Positions 16,903 to 26,034 of a stretch of DNA of 64,000 bases are shown here, in pieces (the first letter of the stretch is position 1; every line of letters begins with the position of its first letter). Source of the DNA: Bacteroidales bacterium (GTDB lineage Bacteria > Bacteroidota > Bacteroidia > Bacteroidales > F082); assembly GCA_017539045.1 (NCBI GenBank), contig JAFYHS010000005.1, positions 1 to 64,000 on the forward strand, read 5' to 3'. Position numbers and translations under genes: made by a program. The notes under the pieces are model-generated. The model did not search any database. It was not told the DNA's origin and saw nothing but the letters and a program-made list of their open reading frames with translations.

Positions 16903-18369
16903 TTAGTAGTAGAACGTCGCGTTCATGCCATTGGGATAGACACCCTCTATGGTGGTGCGGCGCGAACGTTTGTTCTTTAGTGCATTCTCAAGCTCGGTCT
17001 TGTCGTTGACGGCGACACCGTTCACCTTAGTGATGACGAAATCGACCGGCACACCAGAGTTCATGAAACGGCCTTGACGGATCTCTACGATCTTCAAGCC
17101 GTTCTTGATGTTCAGACGGCTCATGTCGTTCTGGTCGATGGGCTGCAGCATCAGTCCGAACTCGGAGTTGTAGAAGCTGTCGCCTTTCTTGACCACATTC
17201 ACATTGCCGGCTTCGTTGAGCAAGGTCAGGTCATAGTGATGATGATGGCCATTGCGGTTCACTTCCACGTCGATCTTGTCGCCTGGACGGTATTGTCCGA
17301 CGCTCTCCTTGAGTTGGGTCGTGGAGTTCACCTTCTTGCCGTTGATAGAGGTGATCACATCACCCGATTTCAGCCCTGCCAATTTGGCAGCGCCGCCATC
17401 AGTGACTTCTGCAACATACACGCCTTCAATGTTTTCCAAGCCTTCCTTGTCGGCAATTTCCTGTGTAAGTTCGGCAATCTGCACGCCGAGATAGCCACGC
17501 TGGGCGGTGCCATACAGCAACAGGTCATCGACCACCTTACGGACGATATTGGAAGGGATGGCGAAGGAATAGCCTTCGTAGGAACCCGTGTGCGAGGCAA
17601 TGGCTGCGTTGATGCCGACCAACTCGCCCTTAGTGTTCACCAAAGCACCACCACTGTTACCAGGGTTGACGGCGGCATCGGTCTGGATGAAGGACTCCAC
17701 CGAAGTGCCTTCGCCCAAGATGCTGAGGTTACGCGCCTTGGCACTCACGATACCCGCAGTGACGGTGGATGTTAGGTTGAAGGGGTTACCAACAGCCAGC
17801 ACCCATTCTCCGATACGAACGTTATCGGAGTCACCAAAAGTAAGGTAAGCCAAATCAGAGGCTTCCACCTTGATCAAAGCCAGGTCGGTAGTCGGATCGG
17901 TTCCAATAATAGTAGCGGTCTTCTTCACTTTATTATTAAAGGTGACCTCCACCTCATCGGCGCCTTCCACGACGTGGTTGTTGGTGACAATGTAGCCATC
18001 AGGCGTGAGCACCACGCCGGAGCCGTAGGCCACCATAGTGTTGTTGCGGGTTTGACCCGGATAACCGTAGATCTGGCCAAGCAAGGCGCCAAAGAAGTCT
18101 TCGTAGGTATTGCTCTGTCTGACCACCTTAGTCATGATATGGACCACTGCGTCGACGCTGCGTTCGGCGGCATCAACGAAGTCGGGTGTGCCTTGTGCCG
18201 GCATAAATGCCGCACGCTGCACTTGGGGCTGCTGCACCTGTTCCACCTGCGAAACGGGTTGCTGCTGTTCAGTTTGGTTTTCGCTGTCGTTAGCGTTCTG
18301 GGATTGATTAGCACAAGAAGCGGCCATCAGCAAAGCCGCCAGCATCAATGTCATACTCACTTTTCTCAT
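16903..18369 (-). CDS. htrA: DegP/HtrA-family periplasmic serine protease
   Basis: A 488-aa protein with a lipoprotein-like signal (LAALLMAASC), a long Gln/Asn-rich linker, then a trypsin-like domain with catalytic His132 (VTNNHVVEG), Asp162 (DPTTDLALIKV) and Ser239 (NPGNSGGALV), and two PDZ domains (about 290-380 and 400-488; GYLGVQIAEL, GGAAKLAGLKSGDVI). It degrades or refolds damaged envelope proteins. The lipobox would tether it to a membrane, unlike soluble E. coli DegP. It is transcribed away from the GNAT-DUF559 gene; the 168-base gap between them shows no clear promoter box. Confidence 0.93.
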   Translation of the reverse strand: MRKVSMTLMLAALLMAASCANQSQNANDSENQTEQQQPVSQVEQVQQPQVQRAAFMPAQGTPDFVDAAERSVDAVVHIMTKVVRQSNTYEDFFGALLGQIYGYPGQTRNNTMVAYGSGVVLTPDGYIVTNNHVVEGADEVEVTFNNKVKKTATIIGTDPTTDLALIKVEASDLAYLTFGDSDNVRIGEWVLAVGNPFNLTSTVTAGIVSAKARNLSILGEGTSVESFIQTDAAVNPGNSGGALVNTKGELVGINAAIASHTGSYEGYSFAIPSNIVRKVVDDLLLYGTAQRGYLGVQIAELTQEIADKEGLENIEGVYVAEVTDGGAAKLAGLKSGDVITSINGKKVNSTTQLKESVGQYRPGDKIDVEVNRNGHHHHYDLTLLNEAGNVNVVKKGDSFYNSEFGLMLQPIDQNDMSRLNIKNGLKIVEIRQGRFMNSGVPVDFVITKVNGVAVNDKTELENALKNKRSRRTTIEGVYPNGMNATFYY

Positions 18370-18537
18370 CTTATCTCAAATTATAGTTTCTTTTTCCTTT
18401 TATAGTCTCATTAATGCATTTTTTCAACCTTTATTGCACCGAAATGCTTATTTTTGTCGAAAATTTAGCGGGATAAGGCAATCAAAATATGTGCCAATTT
18501 CCACGCTTCGTGCAGTTTTTCATGAATTGCGACAATC

Positions 18538-19551
18538 ATGTTTATCAAGGACAAAACGATAACCCTTCGTTGCGCCGAGCCTGACGACGCCGAGCTTATC
18601 TTCCGATGGGAGAACGACCGCGACATCTGGCGGGTCAGCGGGACACACGTGCCCTATAGCCGTTTTCAGATTGAGCAGTTTTTGCTGGGCAACAACGACT
18701 TGGTCACCGCCAAGCAACTCCGCCTGATGATCGATCTGAACGAGACGGGCGAATCCATCGGCTGCGTCGACATCTTCGACTACGACGGCATCAACCAACG
18801 CGCCGCATTGGGCATCTTAATCGACAAAGAGCATCGCCAACAAGGCTATGCCAAGGCCTCTTTGGCCCTGTGTATAGAGTATCTTTTCCATGATGTACTT
18901 TTGCATCAGGTGTATTGCTCCATAGATGAAACCAATACGGAGAGCCTAAAATTGTTTGAAAGCCTTGGATTTGTACTATGCGGAAGGCGTAAGAGCTGGT
19001 TGAAAACCGCCGAGGGGTTTTTAGATGAGCTGGAGTACCAGTATATGTCCCCAACAGATGTCGAAGCAACTCCCCCTTTAAAGGGGGCTGGGGGGATTAA
19101 AACAGCCCCAACTGACCGATTCTCAATTTTCACTCCAGATTATCTTCAACAAAACGGGATACACACAGATAAACTGATATTTGTACCATATAATCTTCCT
19201 TACAATCCAAGTCTAAAACAACGAAGTCGTAATTTGCGCAATGATTGTCTGTCATCGGAAAAGCTTTTATGGAATCAATTGAAAGGTAAACAAACTGGCT
19301 ATACATTTAATCGACAGAAACCCATACTAAACTATATAGCAGATTTTTATTGCAAAGAACTTGACTTAGTTATTGAGATAGATGGAGCATCACACTTTAA
19401 TGAAGAGGCTCAAAAATATGACAAGGAAAGGGATAGACAAATGCAAGTATTAGGATTGAAAGTAGTTAGAGTGTTGGACAACGAAGTGAGAAAGGATTCT
19501 GAACATGTTGCAAAGAGTATAATGGATCAAGTATTATCAAATACAAAATGA
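18538..19551 (+). CDS. GNAT acetyltransferase fused to a DUF559 nuclease-like domain
   Basis: A 337-aa fusion. Residues 1-170 form a complete SpeG/RimJ-like GNAT N-acetyltransferase (ITLRCAEPDDAELIF, ALGILIDKEHRQQGYAKASL as the acetyl-CoA loop, LKLFESLGFVLCGRR). Residues 176-190 (ATPPLKGAGGIKT) are the translation of a palindromic repeat. Residues 217-337 are a DUF559 domain (LRNDCLSSEKLLWNQLKG, IADFYCKELDLVIEIDG, RDRQMQVLGLKVVRVLDNEV), related to Vsr/PD-(D/E)xK endonucleases. The DUF559 part is visibly more AT-rich than the GNAT part, and a matching inverted repeat lies just past the stop. The most likely history is insertion of a repeat-bounded DUF559 unit into the 3' end of a GNAT gene. 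Whether the two domains work together is unknown. Confidence 0.85.
   Translation: MFIKDKTITLRCAEPDDAELIFRWENDRDIWRVSGTHVPYSRFQIEQFLLGNNDLVTAKQLRLMIDLNETGESIGCVDIFDYDGINQRAALGILIDKEHRQQGYAKASLALCIEYLFHDVLLHQVYCSIDETNTESLKLFESLGFVLCGRRKSWLKTAEGFLDELEYQYMSPTDVEATPPLKGAGGIKTAPTDRFSIFTPDYLQQNGIHTDKLIFVPYNLPYNPSLKQRSRNLRNDCLSSEKLLWNQLKGKQTGYTFNRQKPILNYIADFYCKELDLVIEIDGASHFNEEAQKYDKERDRQMQVLGLKVVRVLDNEVRKDSEHVAKSIMDQVLSNTK
19071..19100. repeat. Left palindromic repeat bounding the DUF559 unit
   Basis: Contains the perfect 16-bp palindrome CCCCCTTTAAAGGGGG (19072-19087) followed by CTGGGGGGATTAA. It is translated in frame inside the GNAT-DUF559 gene. A similar sequence in opposite orientation lies at 19568-19597, so the two bracket the DUF559 coding part. 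Repeats of this type are common in Bacteroidota genomes. Confidence 0.8.
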
Positions 19552-19567
19552 AGAGAAAGCATCTTTG

Positions 19568-19597
19568 AATCCCCCTACCCCCCTTTCAAGGGGGAAC
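19568..19597. repeat. Right palindromic repeat bounding the DUF559 unit
   Basis: Reads AATCCCCCTACCC then CCCTTTCAAGGGGGAAC. Its reverse complement aligns with the left copy (CCCCCTT..AAAGGGGG, then a G-rich block and GGATT). It begins 17 bases after the stop codon of the fusion gene. Confidence 0.8.
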
Positions 19598-19641
19598 AAC
19601 TTTTACGGAATTTGAAACTTCATATAAGAACAAATACATAA

Positions 19642-20748
19642 ATGGTCAAAATAGAAACCACACTTCCAAAAGAAAAAAAGGCCCGAAGAAGCGGGAAAAA
19701 GAAAAACAGTAAGCGTTCACGGTTCACCATACTGCTGGTGCTCGCCATCCTGCTGATCTTTGCCTTGGCCTTCGCTTATTGGCTCTACCGCAGCCTCATG
19801 TCACCCAATGTGAAAACCGCTGGTGGCAAAGACGTCGAGTTGTTCATCCCCACAGGCGCCGACTACGAACAAGTGCAGAACCTCATCAATAACGCCGGAT
19901 TCTTGGTCAACGAGAAGAGCTTCAATTGGATAGCGCAGAAAAAGGAATACCCCGAGAACATCCACCCCGGCCGCTACATCGTGAAAGACGGCATGAGCAA
20001 CAACCGTTTGGTCAACATGCTGCGTGGCGGTCTTCAGAGTCCTGTGAAAGTCACCTTCAACAATATGCGTAATGTCGACCAGTTGGCAGGCCGCATTGCC
20101 TCACAGATAGAAGCCGACTCCTCCTCCATCGCAAGCCTGCTACACAACCAGGAATACATTAGCCAATTGGGGTTCAACAAATACACTATCCCTGCCCTAT
20201 TCCTGCCCGACACCTACGAGTTTTACTGGAACACCGACGCCGAAGGTTATGTAAACCGTATGTTTCAGGAGTACAACAAATTCTGGAATGAGGAACGCAA
20301 GCAGCAAGCCCAATCCAAAGGCTTGACCCCTGTTCAAGTCAGCACACTGGCTTCCATCGTCAACAAGGAGACCAATATGAGCGATGAGATGCCGCGTGTG
20401 GCAGGCGTCTACCTCAACCGACTGAAGAGCAACTGGCTGTTGCAGGCCGACCCCACCCTTATCTTCGCTTGGAACGACTACAGCATCCGACGCGTGCTCG
20501 ACTATCACAAACAGATCGACTCACCCTACAACACCTATAAACACCAAGGTCTTCCCCCGGGACCCATCTGCATCCCTTCCATCGCCGCCGTCAAGGCCGT
20601 GCTGAATGCTGAAGACCACCATTACTACTACTTCTGCGCCAAGGAAGACTTCTCCGGCTACCATAACTTTGCCAAGACTCTCGACGAGCACAACCGTAAC
20701 GCTACAAGATACCAGCAGGCACTTAACCAACGTGGAATCAAGAAATAA
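19642..20748 (+). CDS. mltG: Endolytic transglycosylase MltG
   Basis: A 368-aa protein: a very basic cytoplasmic N-terminus (KKARRSGKKKNSKRSR), one transmembrane helix (about 29-50), then a LysM-like subdomain and the YceG/MltG catalytic domain with the conserved Glu243 in SIVNKETNM and the motif LQADPTLIF. Family members cleave nascent glycan strands inside the chain and are thought to set glycan length at the end of synthesis. Its stop lies eight bases before the next gene, with which it probably forms an operon. Confidence 0.94.
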   Translation: MVKIETTLPKEKKARRSGKKKNSKRSRFTILLVLAILLIFALAFAYWLYRSLMSPNVKTAGGKDVELFIPTGADYEQVQNLINNAGFLVNEKSFNWIAQKKEYPENIHPGRYIVKDGMSNNRLVNMLRGGLQSPVKVTFNNMRNVDQLAGRIASQIEADSSSIASLLHNQEYISQLGFNKYTIPALFLPDTYEFYWNTDAEGYVNRMFQEYNKFWNEERKQQAQSKGLTPVQVSTLASIVNKETNMSDEMPRVAGVYLNRLKSNWLLQADPTLIFAWNDYSIRRVLDYHKQIDSPYNTYKHQGLPPGPICIPSIAAVKAVLNAEDHHYYYFCAKEDFSGYHNFAKTLDEHNRNATRYQQALNQRGIKK

Positions 20749-20756
20749 CCAGACCT

Positions 20757-22106
20757 ATGAAAATGAAAGCTTTTAAGGCATACGATATTAGAGGCGAATG
20801 GGGCACCGACCTCAACGTAGACATCGCCTACCGCATCGGGTATTTCCTGCCCGAGGTCCTCGACACCGACACCTATCTCGTGGGACGCGACATGCGACTC
20901 TCATCCGACGCCATGTTTGATGCGCTCACCCATGGCCTCACCGACCGTGGCAAGAACGTGGATGCCATAGGCCTCTCCACTACGCCCATGGTCTATTGGT
21001 CGACGGCCAAATACGGCTACGGCGCCTCCATCCAGATCACGGCATCACACAACCCCAAGCATCATAACGGACTCAAGATCTCGGCTAAAGACGCTCTACC
21101 CGTGGGCTACGACACAGGTTTGAACCGCCTGGAGGCATTGGTGGCAAGCGACAGGGCCACCGTGCCTTGCGAGAAGAAAGGGGTCATCCGCGAAAAAGAT
21201 GTCAATGCGGACTATCTGGCTTTCCAGCGTCAATTTGTGGGCCCTCACGACAACCTCAACATCGCCGTGGACTGCAGCAACGGCATGGCCTCGCTCTTCG
21301 TCCACGAGCTCATCGGCAAGGCGCATTATATTAACGACACTTTAGACGGCAACTTCCCCAACCACGAGCCCAACCCGTTGGAAGCCAACGCACAAGAGCA
21401 AATCAAGGCCTTGGTGAAAAAAGAGAAATGCGATATCGGCCTGCTCTTCGACGGCGACGCCGATCGCATCACTTTCATCGACGAGAAAGGTCGTTTCATC
21501 AGTCCCGACCTCATCATTGCCTTCTTGGGCGATTATTTCATCGGCGAACAAAGGCAAAAAGGCATAGTGCTGCAAGACATCCGCAGCTCACGTGCCATCC
21601 AAGAATACCTGAACAAATACAAAGCCAAGGTGGAGACCTGGCGTGTGGGTCGTGCCTACGCAGCTTTGAAACTCCGCGAGCTGGACGGCTGCTACGGCGG
21701 CGAACTGGCCGGGCACTACTATTTCCGTGACTTCTACTACTCCGACTCCGCCCTGCTGGCCGCCTCCATCGTGCTCCGGCTTCTGGCCCAACGCAAAAAG
21801 GAAGGCATCACGATGAGTCAAATCATCGACGGCATCACGCCCTATTCCAACTCGGGCGAAATCAACTTCAAGATCGAGCGTAAGCAAGAGGCCATGGACG
21901 CCGTAAGAGACCATTTCATGCAGATTGAAGAACCCGAGCGCTTCCTCGATTTCGACGGTTACCGTCTTGATTATCCCGACTGGTGGCTCAACATCAGGCC
22001 TTCCAACACCGAACCTTATCTCCGTTTCCTCTGCGAAGCCAAAAGCGAGAAGAAGCTGCAGGAGCTCATCACCACGGTAAAGGCCATCGTTGCCTCATTC
22101 GCATAA
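20757..22106 (+). CDS. Phosphomannomutase/phosphoglucomutase
   Basis: 449 aa (a start two codons later at 20763 is equally possible: MKAFKAYDIRGEWG). The four-domain alpha-D-phosphohexomutase layout is visible: the phosphoserine loop in ITASHNPKHHNG, the metal-binding loop DGDADRITF, the sugar-binding loop GGELAGHYYF, and the phosphate-binding RPSNTEPYLR near the C-terminus. It interconverts hexose 1- and 6-phosphates for GDP-mannose or UDP-glucose synthesis and so feeds polysaccharide and glycoprotein assembly. The spacing after mltG suggests cotranscription. Confidence 0.93.
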   Translation: MKMKAFKAYDIRGEWGTDLNVDIAYRIGYFLPEVLDTDTYLVGRDMRLSSDAMFDALTHGLTDRGKNVDAIGLSTTPMVYWSTAKYGYGASIQITASHNPKHHNGLKISAKDALPVGYDTGLNRLEALVASDRATVPCEKKGVIREKDVNADYLAFQRQFVGPHDNLNIAVDCSNGMASLFVHELIGKAHYINDTLDGNFPNHEPNPLEANAQEQIKALVKKEKCDIGLLFDGDADRITFIDEKGRFISPDLIIAFLGDYFIGEQRQKGIVLQDIRSSRAIQEYLNKYKAKVETWRVGRAYAALKLRELDGCYGGELAGHYYFRDFYYSDSALLAASIVLRLLAQRKKEGITMSQIIDGITPYSNSGEINFKIERKQEAMDAVRDHFMQIEEPERFLDFDGYRLDYPDWWLNIRPSNTEPYLRFLCEAKSEKKLQELITTVKAIVASFA

Positions 22107-22118
22107 CAGAAAAAAGCG

Positions 22119-22126
22119 TATCTTTG
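22119..22126 (+). promoter_or_regulatory. TATCTTTG -7 box for the TPR lipoprotein
   Basis: TATCTTTG matches TAnnTTTG and lies 15 bases before the ATG at 22142. It favours that start over longer in-frame alternatives that overlap the upstream gene. Confidence 0.55.
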
Positions 22127-22141
22127 CAAAAAATTGAAGCG

Positions 22142-22552
22142 ATGAAAAGACTGACACTACTGTTCGCCATCATGACCCTTTTCGCCCTGACCGGTTGCGA
22201 AAACCCCGCCAAGTCACGCCTTTACACCGAAGAAGGCTCTAAGCAGCTACTGCGTTACAGCGACTTCCAAAAGGCCGAGGAAACCCTCAGCAAGGCCATC
22301 AGATACGACAAAAGCAACTTCGAGGCTTATTATTTTCGCGGCTGCGCTAAAGTCAATGCATTGAACTATCAAGGCGCCATTGAAGACTTCCAGAAAGCCA
22401 TCGAATTGAAGCCCGACTATGCTGATGCCTATTTCAACCTTGGAAGAACATATTATCTGATGAACGACCAAGACAAGGCCTGCGAATATTACAAATTGGC
22501 TGACAAATATGGACGTCCCAACTTGGAGGACTACATCAAAAACTGCCAATAA
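22142..22552 (+). CDS. Small TPR lipoprotein
   Basis: 136 aa. A lipoprotein signal ends LFALTGC. The mature part holds about two and a half tetratricopeptide repeats (FEAYYFRGCAKVNALNYQGA, then ADAYFNLGRTYYLMNDQDKA). TPR domains bind partner proteins; none is evident here. The gene has its own promoter box and converges on the MORN-repeat gene, with only three bases between the stop codons. Confidence 0.8.
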   Translation: MKRLTLLFAIMTLFALTGCENPAKSRLYTEEGSKQLLRYSDFQKAEETLSKAIRYDKSNFEAYYFRGCAKVNALNYQGAIEDFQKAIELKPDYADAYFNLGRTYYLMNDQDKACEYYKLADKYGRPNLEDYIKNCQ

Positions 22553-22555
22553 GCC

Positions 22556-23239
22556 TTATTGGATCGCCTGCTCACCAAAGGCCTCTTCGGCGATGACATC
22601 GCCTTCCTCATTGTAGGTCTTCCACTTCCCCACTTTTTGGCCTTTTTCATATTGTCCCTCCTCCTTCAAAAGCGAGCTGGGATAATAGGTCTTTGCTGGG
22701 CCTTCCAGTAATCCGTTATGGTATTGGCATTCCATAATCATGACTCCGGTATCCGAATACTTGCGGCATGGCCCTTCGGGCTTCCCTTCAACAAACTGGG
22801 TCTCTTCGGCAAGTACGCCATTCTGAGGATTGTAGAGCCGCGACCAGCCGTGCACCTTCCCTTCCTTATTGTCTTCGACCATACGCAGTTGGCCTGAAGA
22901 AGCATCATAATACTTCCATTCTCCATCTTTCTTCTGGTTCAGGTAGGTGCCCGTGGCCACCACCCTGCCGTTGGGCGCATAGGTCTTGTTCAAGGCCCGC
23001 TCACCCGATTTGTCGAACTCATTGGTGGCTTTCAGGTTGCCTTGTTCGTCATAATAACGGAATACGCCCTTGCACTTGTCGTTCTTGAACTCGCCTTCGT
23101 AACGCAGCTGACCGTTGGGATAGTAGTCGTGCCACCGACCTTGTCGGCGGCCTTTGGCGTCGGTTTGGTTGAAGTCCTGAGCTATCAGTGAGGTGACGGC
23201 GAACAACATGGTAGCGAGGATAAGGGCATATCTTTTCAT
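22556..23239 (-). CDS. Secreted MORN-repeat (YwqK-like) protein
   Basis: 227 aa with a signal peptide (ATMLFAVTSLIAQ) and about eight MORN-type repeats of the form YYPNGQLRYEGEF / G-x-W-x-Y-Y. NCBI names many such proteins 'YwqK family antitoxin', but in Bacteroidota the exported forms have no demonstrated antitoxin role. A similar gene at 59206 is coupled to a TonB receptor. It is probably periplasmic; function unknown. A TAAATTTG box lies just upstream. Confidence 0.8.
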   Translation of the reverse strand: MKRYALILATMLFAVTSLIAQDFNQTDAKGRRQGRWHDYYPNGQLRYEGEFKNDKCKGVFRYYDEQGNLKATNEFDKSGERALNKTYAPNGRVVATGTYLNQKKDGEWKYYDASSGQLRMVEDNKEGKVHGWSRLYNPQNGVLAEETQFVEGKPEGPCRKYSDTGVMIMECQYHNGLLEGPAKTYYPSSLLKEEGQYEKGQKVGKWKTYNEEGDVIAEEAFGEQAIQ

Positions 23240-23261
23240 GATTTCTTCGTTTTTGAGGCTG

Positions 23262-23269
23262 CAAATTTA
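23262..23269 (-). promoter_or_regulatory. TAAATTTG -7 box for the MORN-repeat gene
   Basis: Minus-strand TAAATTTG, 22 bases upstream of the ATG at 23239. It sits next to the divergent recR box (23281-23288). Confidence 0.5.
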
Positions 23270-23280
23270 AGGAAATAACT

Positions 23281-23288
23281 TAATTTTG
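23281..23288 (+). promoter_or_regulatory. TAATTTTG -7 box for recR
   Basis: TAATTTTG fits TAnnTTTG and ends 13 bases before the recR ATG, so the mRNA leader would be very short (under about ten bases). Confidence 0.5.
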
Positions 23289-23301
23289 CCGCGATTATTG
23301 T

Positions 23302-23913
23302 ATGGCAGAGTATTCATCCATATTATTAGAGAACGCTGTCGAGGCGCTTTCCAAGTTGCCAGGTGTCGGCAAGAAGACCGCCTTGAGGTTGGCCTTGCAC
23401 CTGCTCAACGAGGACAGCCTTGAGACCGAGCAGCTCGCCGATGCGTTGCTGAAGATGAAGCACAACATCATGCTGTGTGAGCGGTGCTACAACATCAGCG
23501 ACACCAAGGTGTGTTCCATCTGTGGCAACCCGCGTCGCGACGAGAACACACTATGCGTGGTGGCCGACATGCGCGATGTGCTGGCCATTGAAAGGACTGC
23601 TTCCTATAACGGGCTTTATCATGTCTTGGGCGGTGTCATCAGCCCTATCGAAGGCATCTCGCCCAACGACCTGAAGATCGCCCAGCTGGTGCAGCGCACC
23701 AAGAAAGAGGACATTAAGGAAATCATCTTGGCCTTACCTGCCACCATCGAGGGCGACACGACCAATTTCTACATCTTCAGGCAGCTGAAGGACTTCGAAG
23801 GCAAGGTCTCGGTCATCTCGAAAGGCATTGCCGTTGGCGATGCGTTGGAATACGTCGACGAGGTCACCTTGGGTCGTTCGATACAAAACCGCATCCCTTT
23901 CCATCAGAAATAA
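23302..23913 (+). CDS. recR: Recombination mediator RecR
   Basis: 203 aa, the usual length. The N-terminal helix-hairpin-helix (LSKLPGVGKKTALRLALHLL), the four-cysteine zinc finger (CERCYNISDTKVCSICGNPRRD) and the Toprim domain (LCVVADMRDVLAIERT, YHVLGGVISPIEGI) are all present. With RecO and RecF it loads RecA onto single-stranded DNA at gaps. It stands alone here, not next to dnaX. Confidence 0.96.
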   Translation: MAEYSSILLENAVEALSKLPGVGKKTALRLALHLLNEDSLETEQLADALLKMKHNIMLCERCYNISDTKVCSICGNPRRDENTLCVVADMRDVLAIERTASYNGLYHVLGGVISPIEGISPNDLKIAQLVQRTKKEDIKEIILALPATIEGDTTNFYIFRQLKDFEGKVSVISKGIAVGDALEYVDEVTLGRSIQNRIPFHQK

Positions 23914-23930
23914 GGCGATGACATAAAACA

Positions 23931-23964
23931 AAAACGGCCATCCTCGATGAGGACGGCCGTTTTT
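23931..23964. terminator. Bidirectional terminator between recR and rpsA
   Basis: A hairpin of AAAACGGCC and TCCTC against GAGGA and GGCCGTTTT with one internal mismatch and a three-base loop, followed by TTTTTT on the plus strand and A-rich sequence (T on the minus strand) on the other side. Confidence 0.85.
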
Positions 23965-23986
23965 TCGTTGTCACAAGGAATGAGGA

Positions 23987-25906
23987 TTATTCGCCTTGTT
24001 GAGCTTTTTCTTGCTTCTCAAGGTTTTCCTTCAGACCAGCCAGGACTTCGAGGTCACCGAGGGTGCTGTGCTCAATGTTGTCATTGATTTGCTTCACAGT
24101 ACGCTTGGCTTGCTTGGCGGCCTTGTCGGCGGCCTTTTCCTCTGCGCTCTTGACTTCCTTCTCTTCCTCTACCTTAGGCAGGGCGAGAATGATCTTCTTG
24201 CTTTCCTTGTTGAACTCAAGGACCTTGAACTCGAGGGTGTCGTCAACCTTGGCGTTGGTGCCGTCTTCCTTCTTCATGTAACGGCTGGGGCAGAAGCCTT
24301 CCACGCCGTAAGGCAGGCTGACCACGGCGCCCTTGTCGTTAGCGCTGATGACGGTGCCTTGGTGCATGGAACCGACGGTAAAGACGGTTTCAAACACATC
24401 CCAAGGATTCTCTTCGAGTTGCTTGTGGCCGAGGCTGAGGCGGCGGTTCTCCTGGTCGACGTCGAGAACGACGACATCGATGGTCTCGCCAACCTTGGTG
24501 AATTCGGCCGGGTGCTTGATCTTCTTCGACCAGCTGAGGTCGCTGATGTGGATCAGGCCATCGACGCCTTCTTCGAGTTCGACGAAGATACCGAAGTTGG
24601 TGAAGTTACGCACGGTGGCGGTGTGCTTCGAGCCAATCGGATAGCGGTCGGTGATGTTGGCCCACGGGTCGGGCATGAGTTGCTTCATACCGAGGCTCAT
24701 CTTGCGCTCCTCGCGGTCGAGGGTAAGGACCTTGGCTTCCACCTCGTCGCCAACCTTCAGGAAGTCCTGAGCACTGCGGAGGTGCTGTGACCATGACATC
24801 TCGGACACGTGGATGAGGCCTTCGACGCCAGGGGCGATCTCAACGAACGCACCGTAGTCGGCGATGACGACGACTTTACCCTTGACGGTGTCGCCCACCT
24901 TGAGGTTCTCATCGAGAGCATCCCACGGATGAGGAGTGAGTTGCTTCAGGCCGAGAGCAATACGTTTCTTGTTGTCGTCGAAGTCGAGGATGACGACCTT
25001 GATCTTCTCGTCCAACTTGACCACCTCTTCGGGGTGCGTGATGCGGCCCCAGCTGAGGTCGGTGATGTGGATGAGACCGTCGACGCCACCGAGGTCGATG
25101 AACACACCGTAGCTGGTGATGTTCTTGACCACGCCTTCGAGGATCTGACCCTTCTCGAGCTTGCTGATGATCTCGGCCTTCTGGGCTTCGAGTTCGTCCT
25201 CGATGAGGGCTTTGTGAGACACAACCACGTTCTTAAACTCTTGGTTGATCTTCACGACTTTGAATTCCATCACGCTGTCAACAAACACGTCGTAGTCGCG
25301 AATGGGCTTGACGTCGATTTGGCTGCCGGGCAAGAAGGCTTCGAGGCCGAACACTTCGACGATGAGGCCACCCTTGGTGCGGCTCTTGACATAACCGTTG
25401 ACGATCTCGCCACTTTCGTAGGCTTCGTTGACGCGATCCCAAGACTTGAGCAGTTGGGCTTTCTTGTGAGAGAGGATGAGTTGGCCGTTGGGACCTTCTT
25501 GGTTCTCAACGTAGACTTCCACCTTGTCACCCACCTTCAGGTTGGGGTTGGTGCGGAATTCAGCAACAGGGATAACACCATCCGACTTGAAGCCGATGTT
25601 GACCACGACCTCGCGGTCGGTGATGGCCACCACGGTGCCTTCGATGACCTCGTGGTCGGCGATCTGGTTCATAGTGCCAGCATACTTCTCTTCGAGCTTG
25701 GCGCGTTCGTCAGCTGAGTAGTTGTCGAACTTCTTGTGAGATGAAGTCCAGTCGAAATCCTCGGCGGGAACGGGTTTCTGCTTCGGGGCCTTGGGGGCCT
25801 TCTTAGCGGGAGCTTCCTCAACGGGGGCTTCCATGACTGGGGTTTCTTCAACGGCCTTTTCTTCTACCGGCATGGCTTCGTTGATGATGTTTTCGTTTTC
25901 TGCCAT
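23987..25906 (-). CDS. rpsA: 30S ribosomal protein S1
   Basis: 639 aa from the Met at 25906 (MAENENIINEAMP); the ten codons upstream in frame are unlikely. An acidic Ala/Pro/Glu-rich N-terminal extension (about 90 aa) precedes six S1 RNA-binding domains (GTVVAITDREVVVNIGFKS, VKNITSYGVFIDLGGVDGLI and so on). S1 helps mRNAs bind the 30S subunit. Bacteroidota mostly lack Shine-Dalgarno sites, so S1 or A-rich leaders matter for initiation there. A promoter box at 26035 predicts a leader of about 120 bases, room for autogenous control. Confidence 0.95.
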   Translation of the reverse strand: MAENENIINEAMPVEEKAVEETPVMEAPVEEAPAKKAPKAPKQKPVPAEDFDWTSSHKKFDNYSADERAKLEEKYAGTMNQIADHEVIEGTVVAITDREVVVNIGFKSDGVIPVAEFRTNPNLKVGDKVEVYVENQEGPNGQLILSHKKAQLLKSWDRVNEAYESGEIVNGYVKSRTKGGLIVEVFGLEAFLPGSQIDVKPIRDYDVFVDSVMEFKVVKINQEFKNVVVSHKALIEDELEAQKAEIISKLEKGQILEGVVKNITSYGVFIDLGGVDGLIHITDLSWGRITHPEEVVKLDEKIKVVILDFDDNKKRIALGLKQLTPHPWDALDENLKVGDTVKGKVVVIADYGAFVEIAPGVEGLIHVSEMSWSQHLRSAQDFLKVGDEVEAKVLTLDREERKMSLGMKQLMPDPWANITDRYPIGSKHTATVRNFTNFGIFVELEEGVDGLIHISDLSWSKKIKHPAEFTKVGETIDVVVLDVDQENRRLSLGHKQLEENPWDVFETVFTVGSMHQGTVISANDKGAVVSLPYGVEGFCPSRYMKKEDGTNAKVDDTLEFKVLEFNKESKKIILALPKVEEEKEVKSAEEKAADKAAKQAKRTVKQINDNIEHSTLGDLEVLAGLKENLEKQEKAQQGE

Positions 25907-26034
25907 TGTAATAATTGTAAAAAATTGTACCCGCAAGCGTTCCAGAAAACCGCCAACGAGGAGGTTAAACTTTTGATTTTCAACTCAAACCGCTGATTTT
26001 GCAACCAATCTGGACTGCGTTCTGAATTGGGCTG

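Noticed and set aside
22556-23239. Toxin-antitoxin module based on the YwqK name
   Set aside because: The protein has an export signal and no toxin partner; the neighbouring genes are a TPR lipoprotein and recR.
24809-25717. 302-aa open frame antisense to rpsA
   Set aside because: It mirrors the repeats of the S1 domains, has no family match and no promoter; the rpsA frame is certain.
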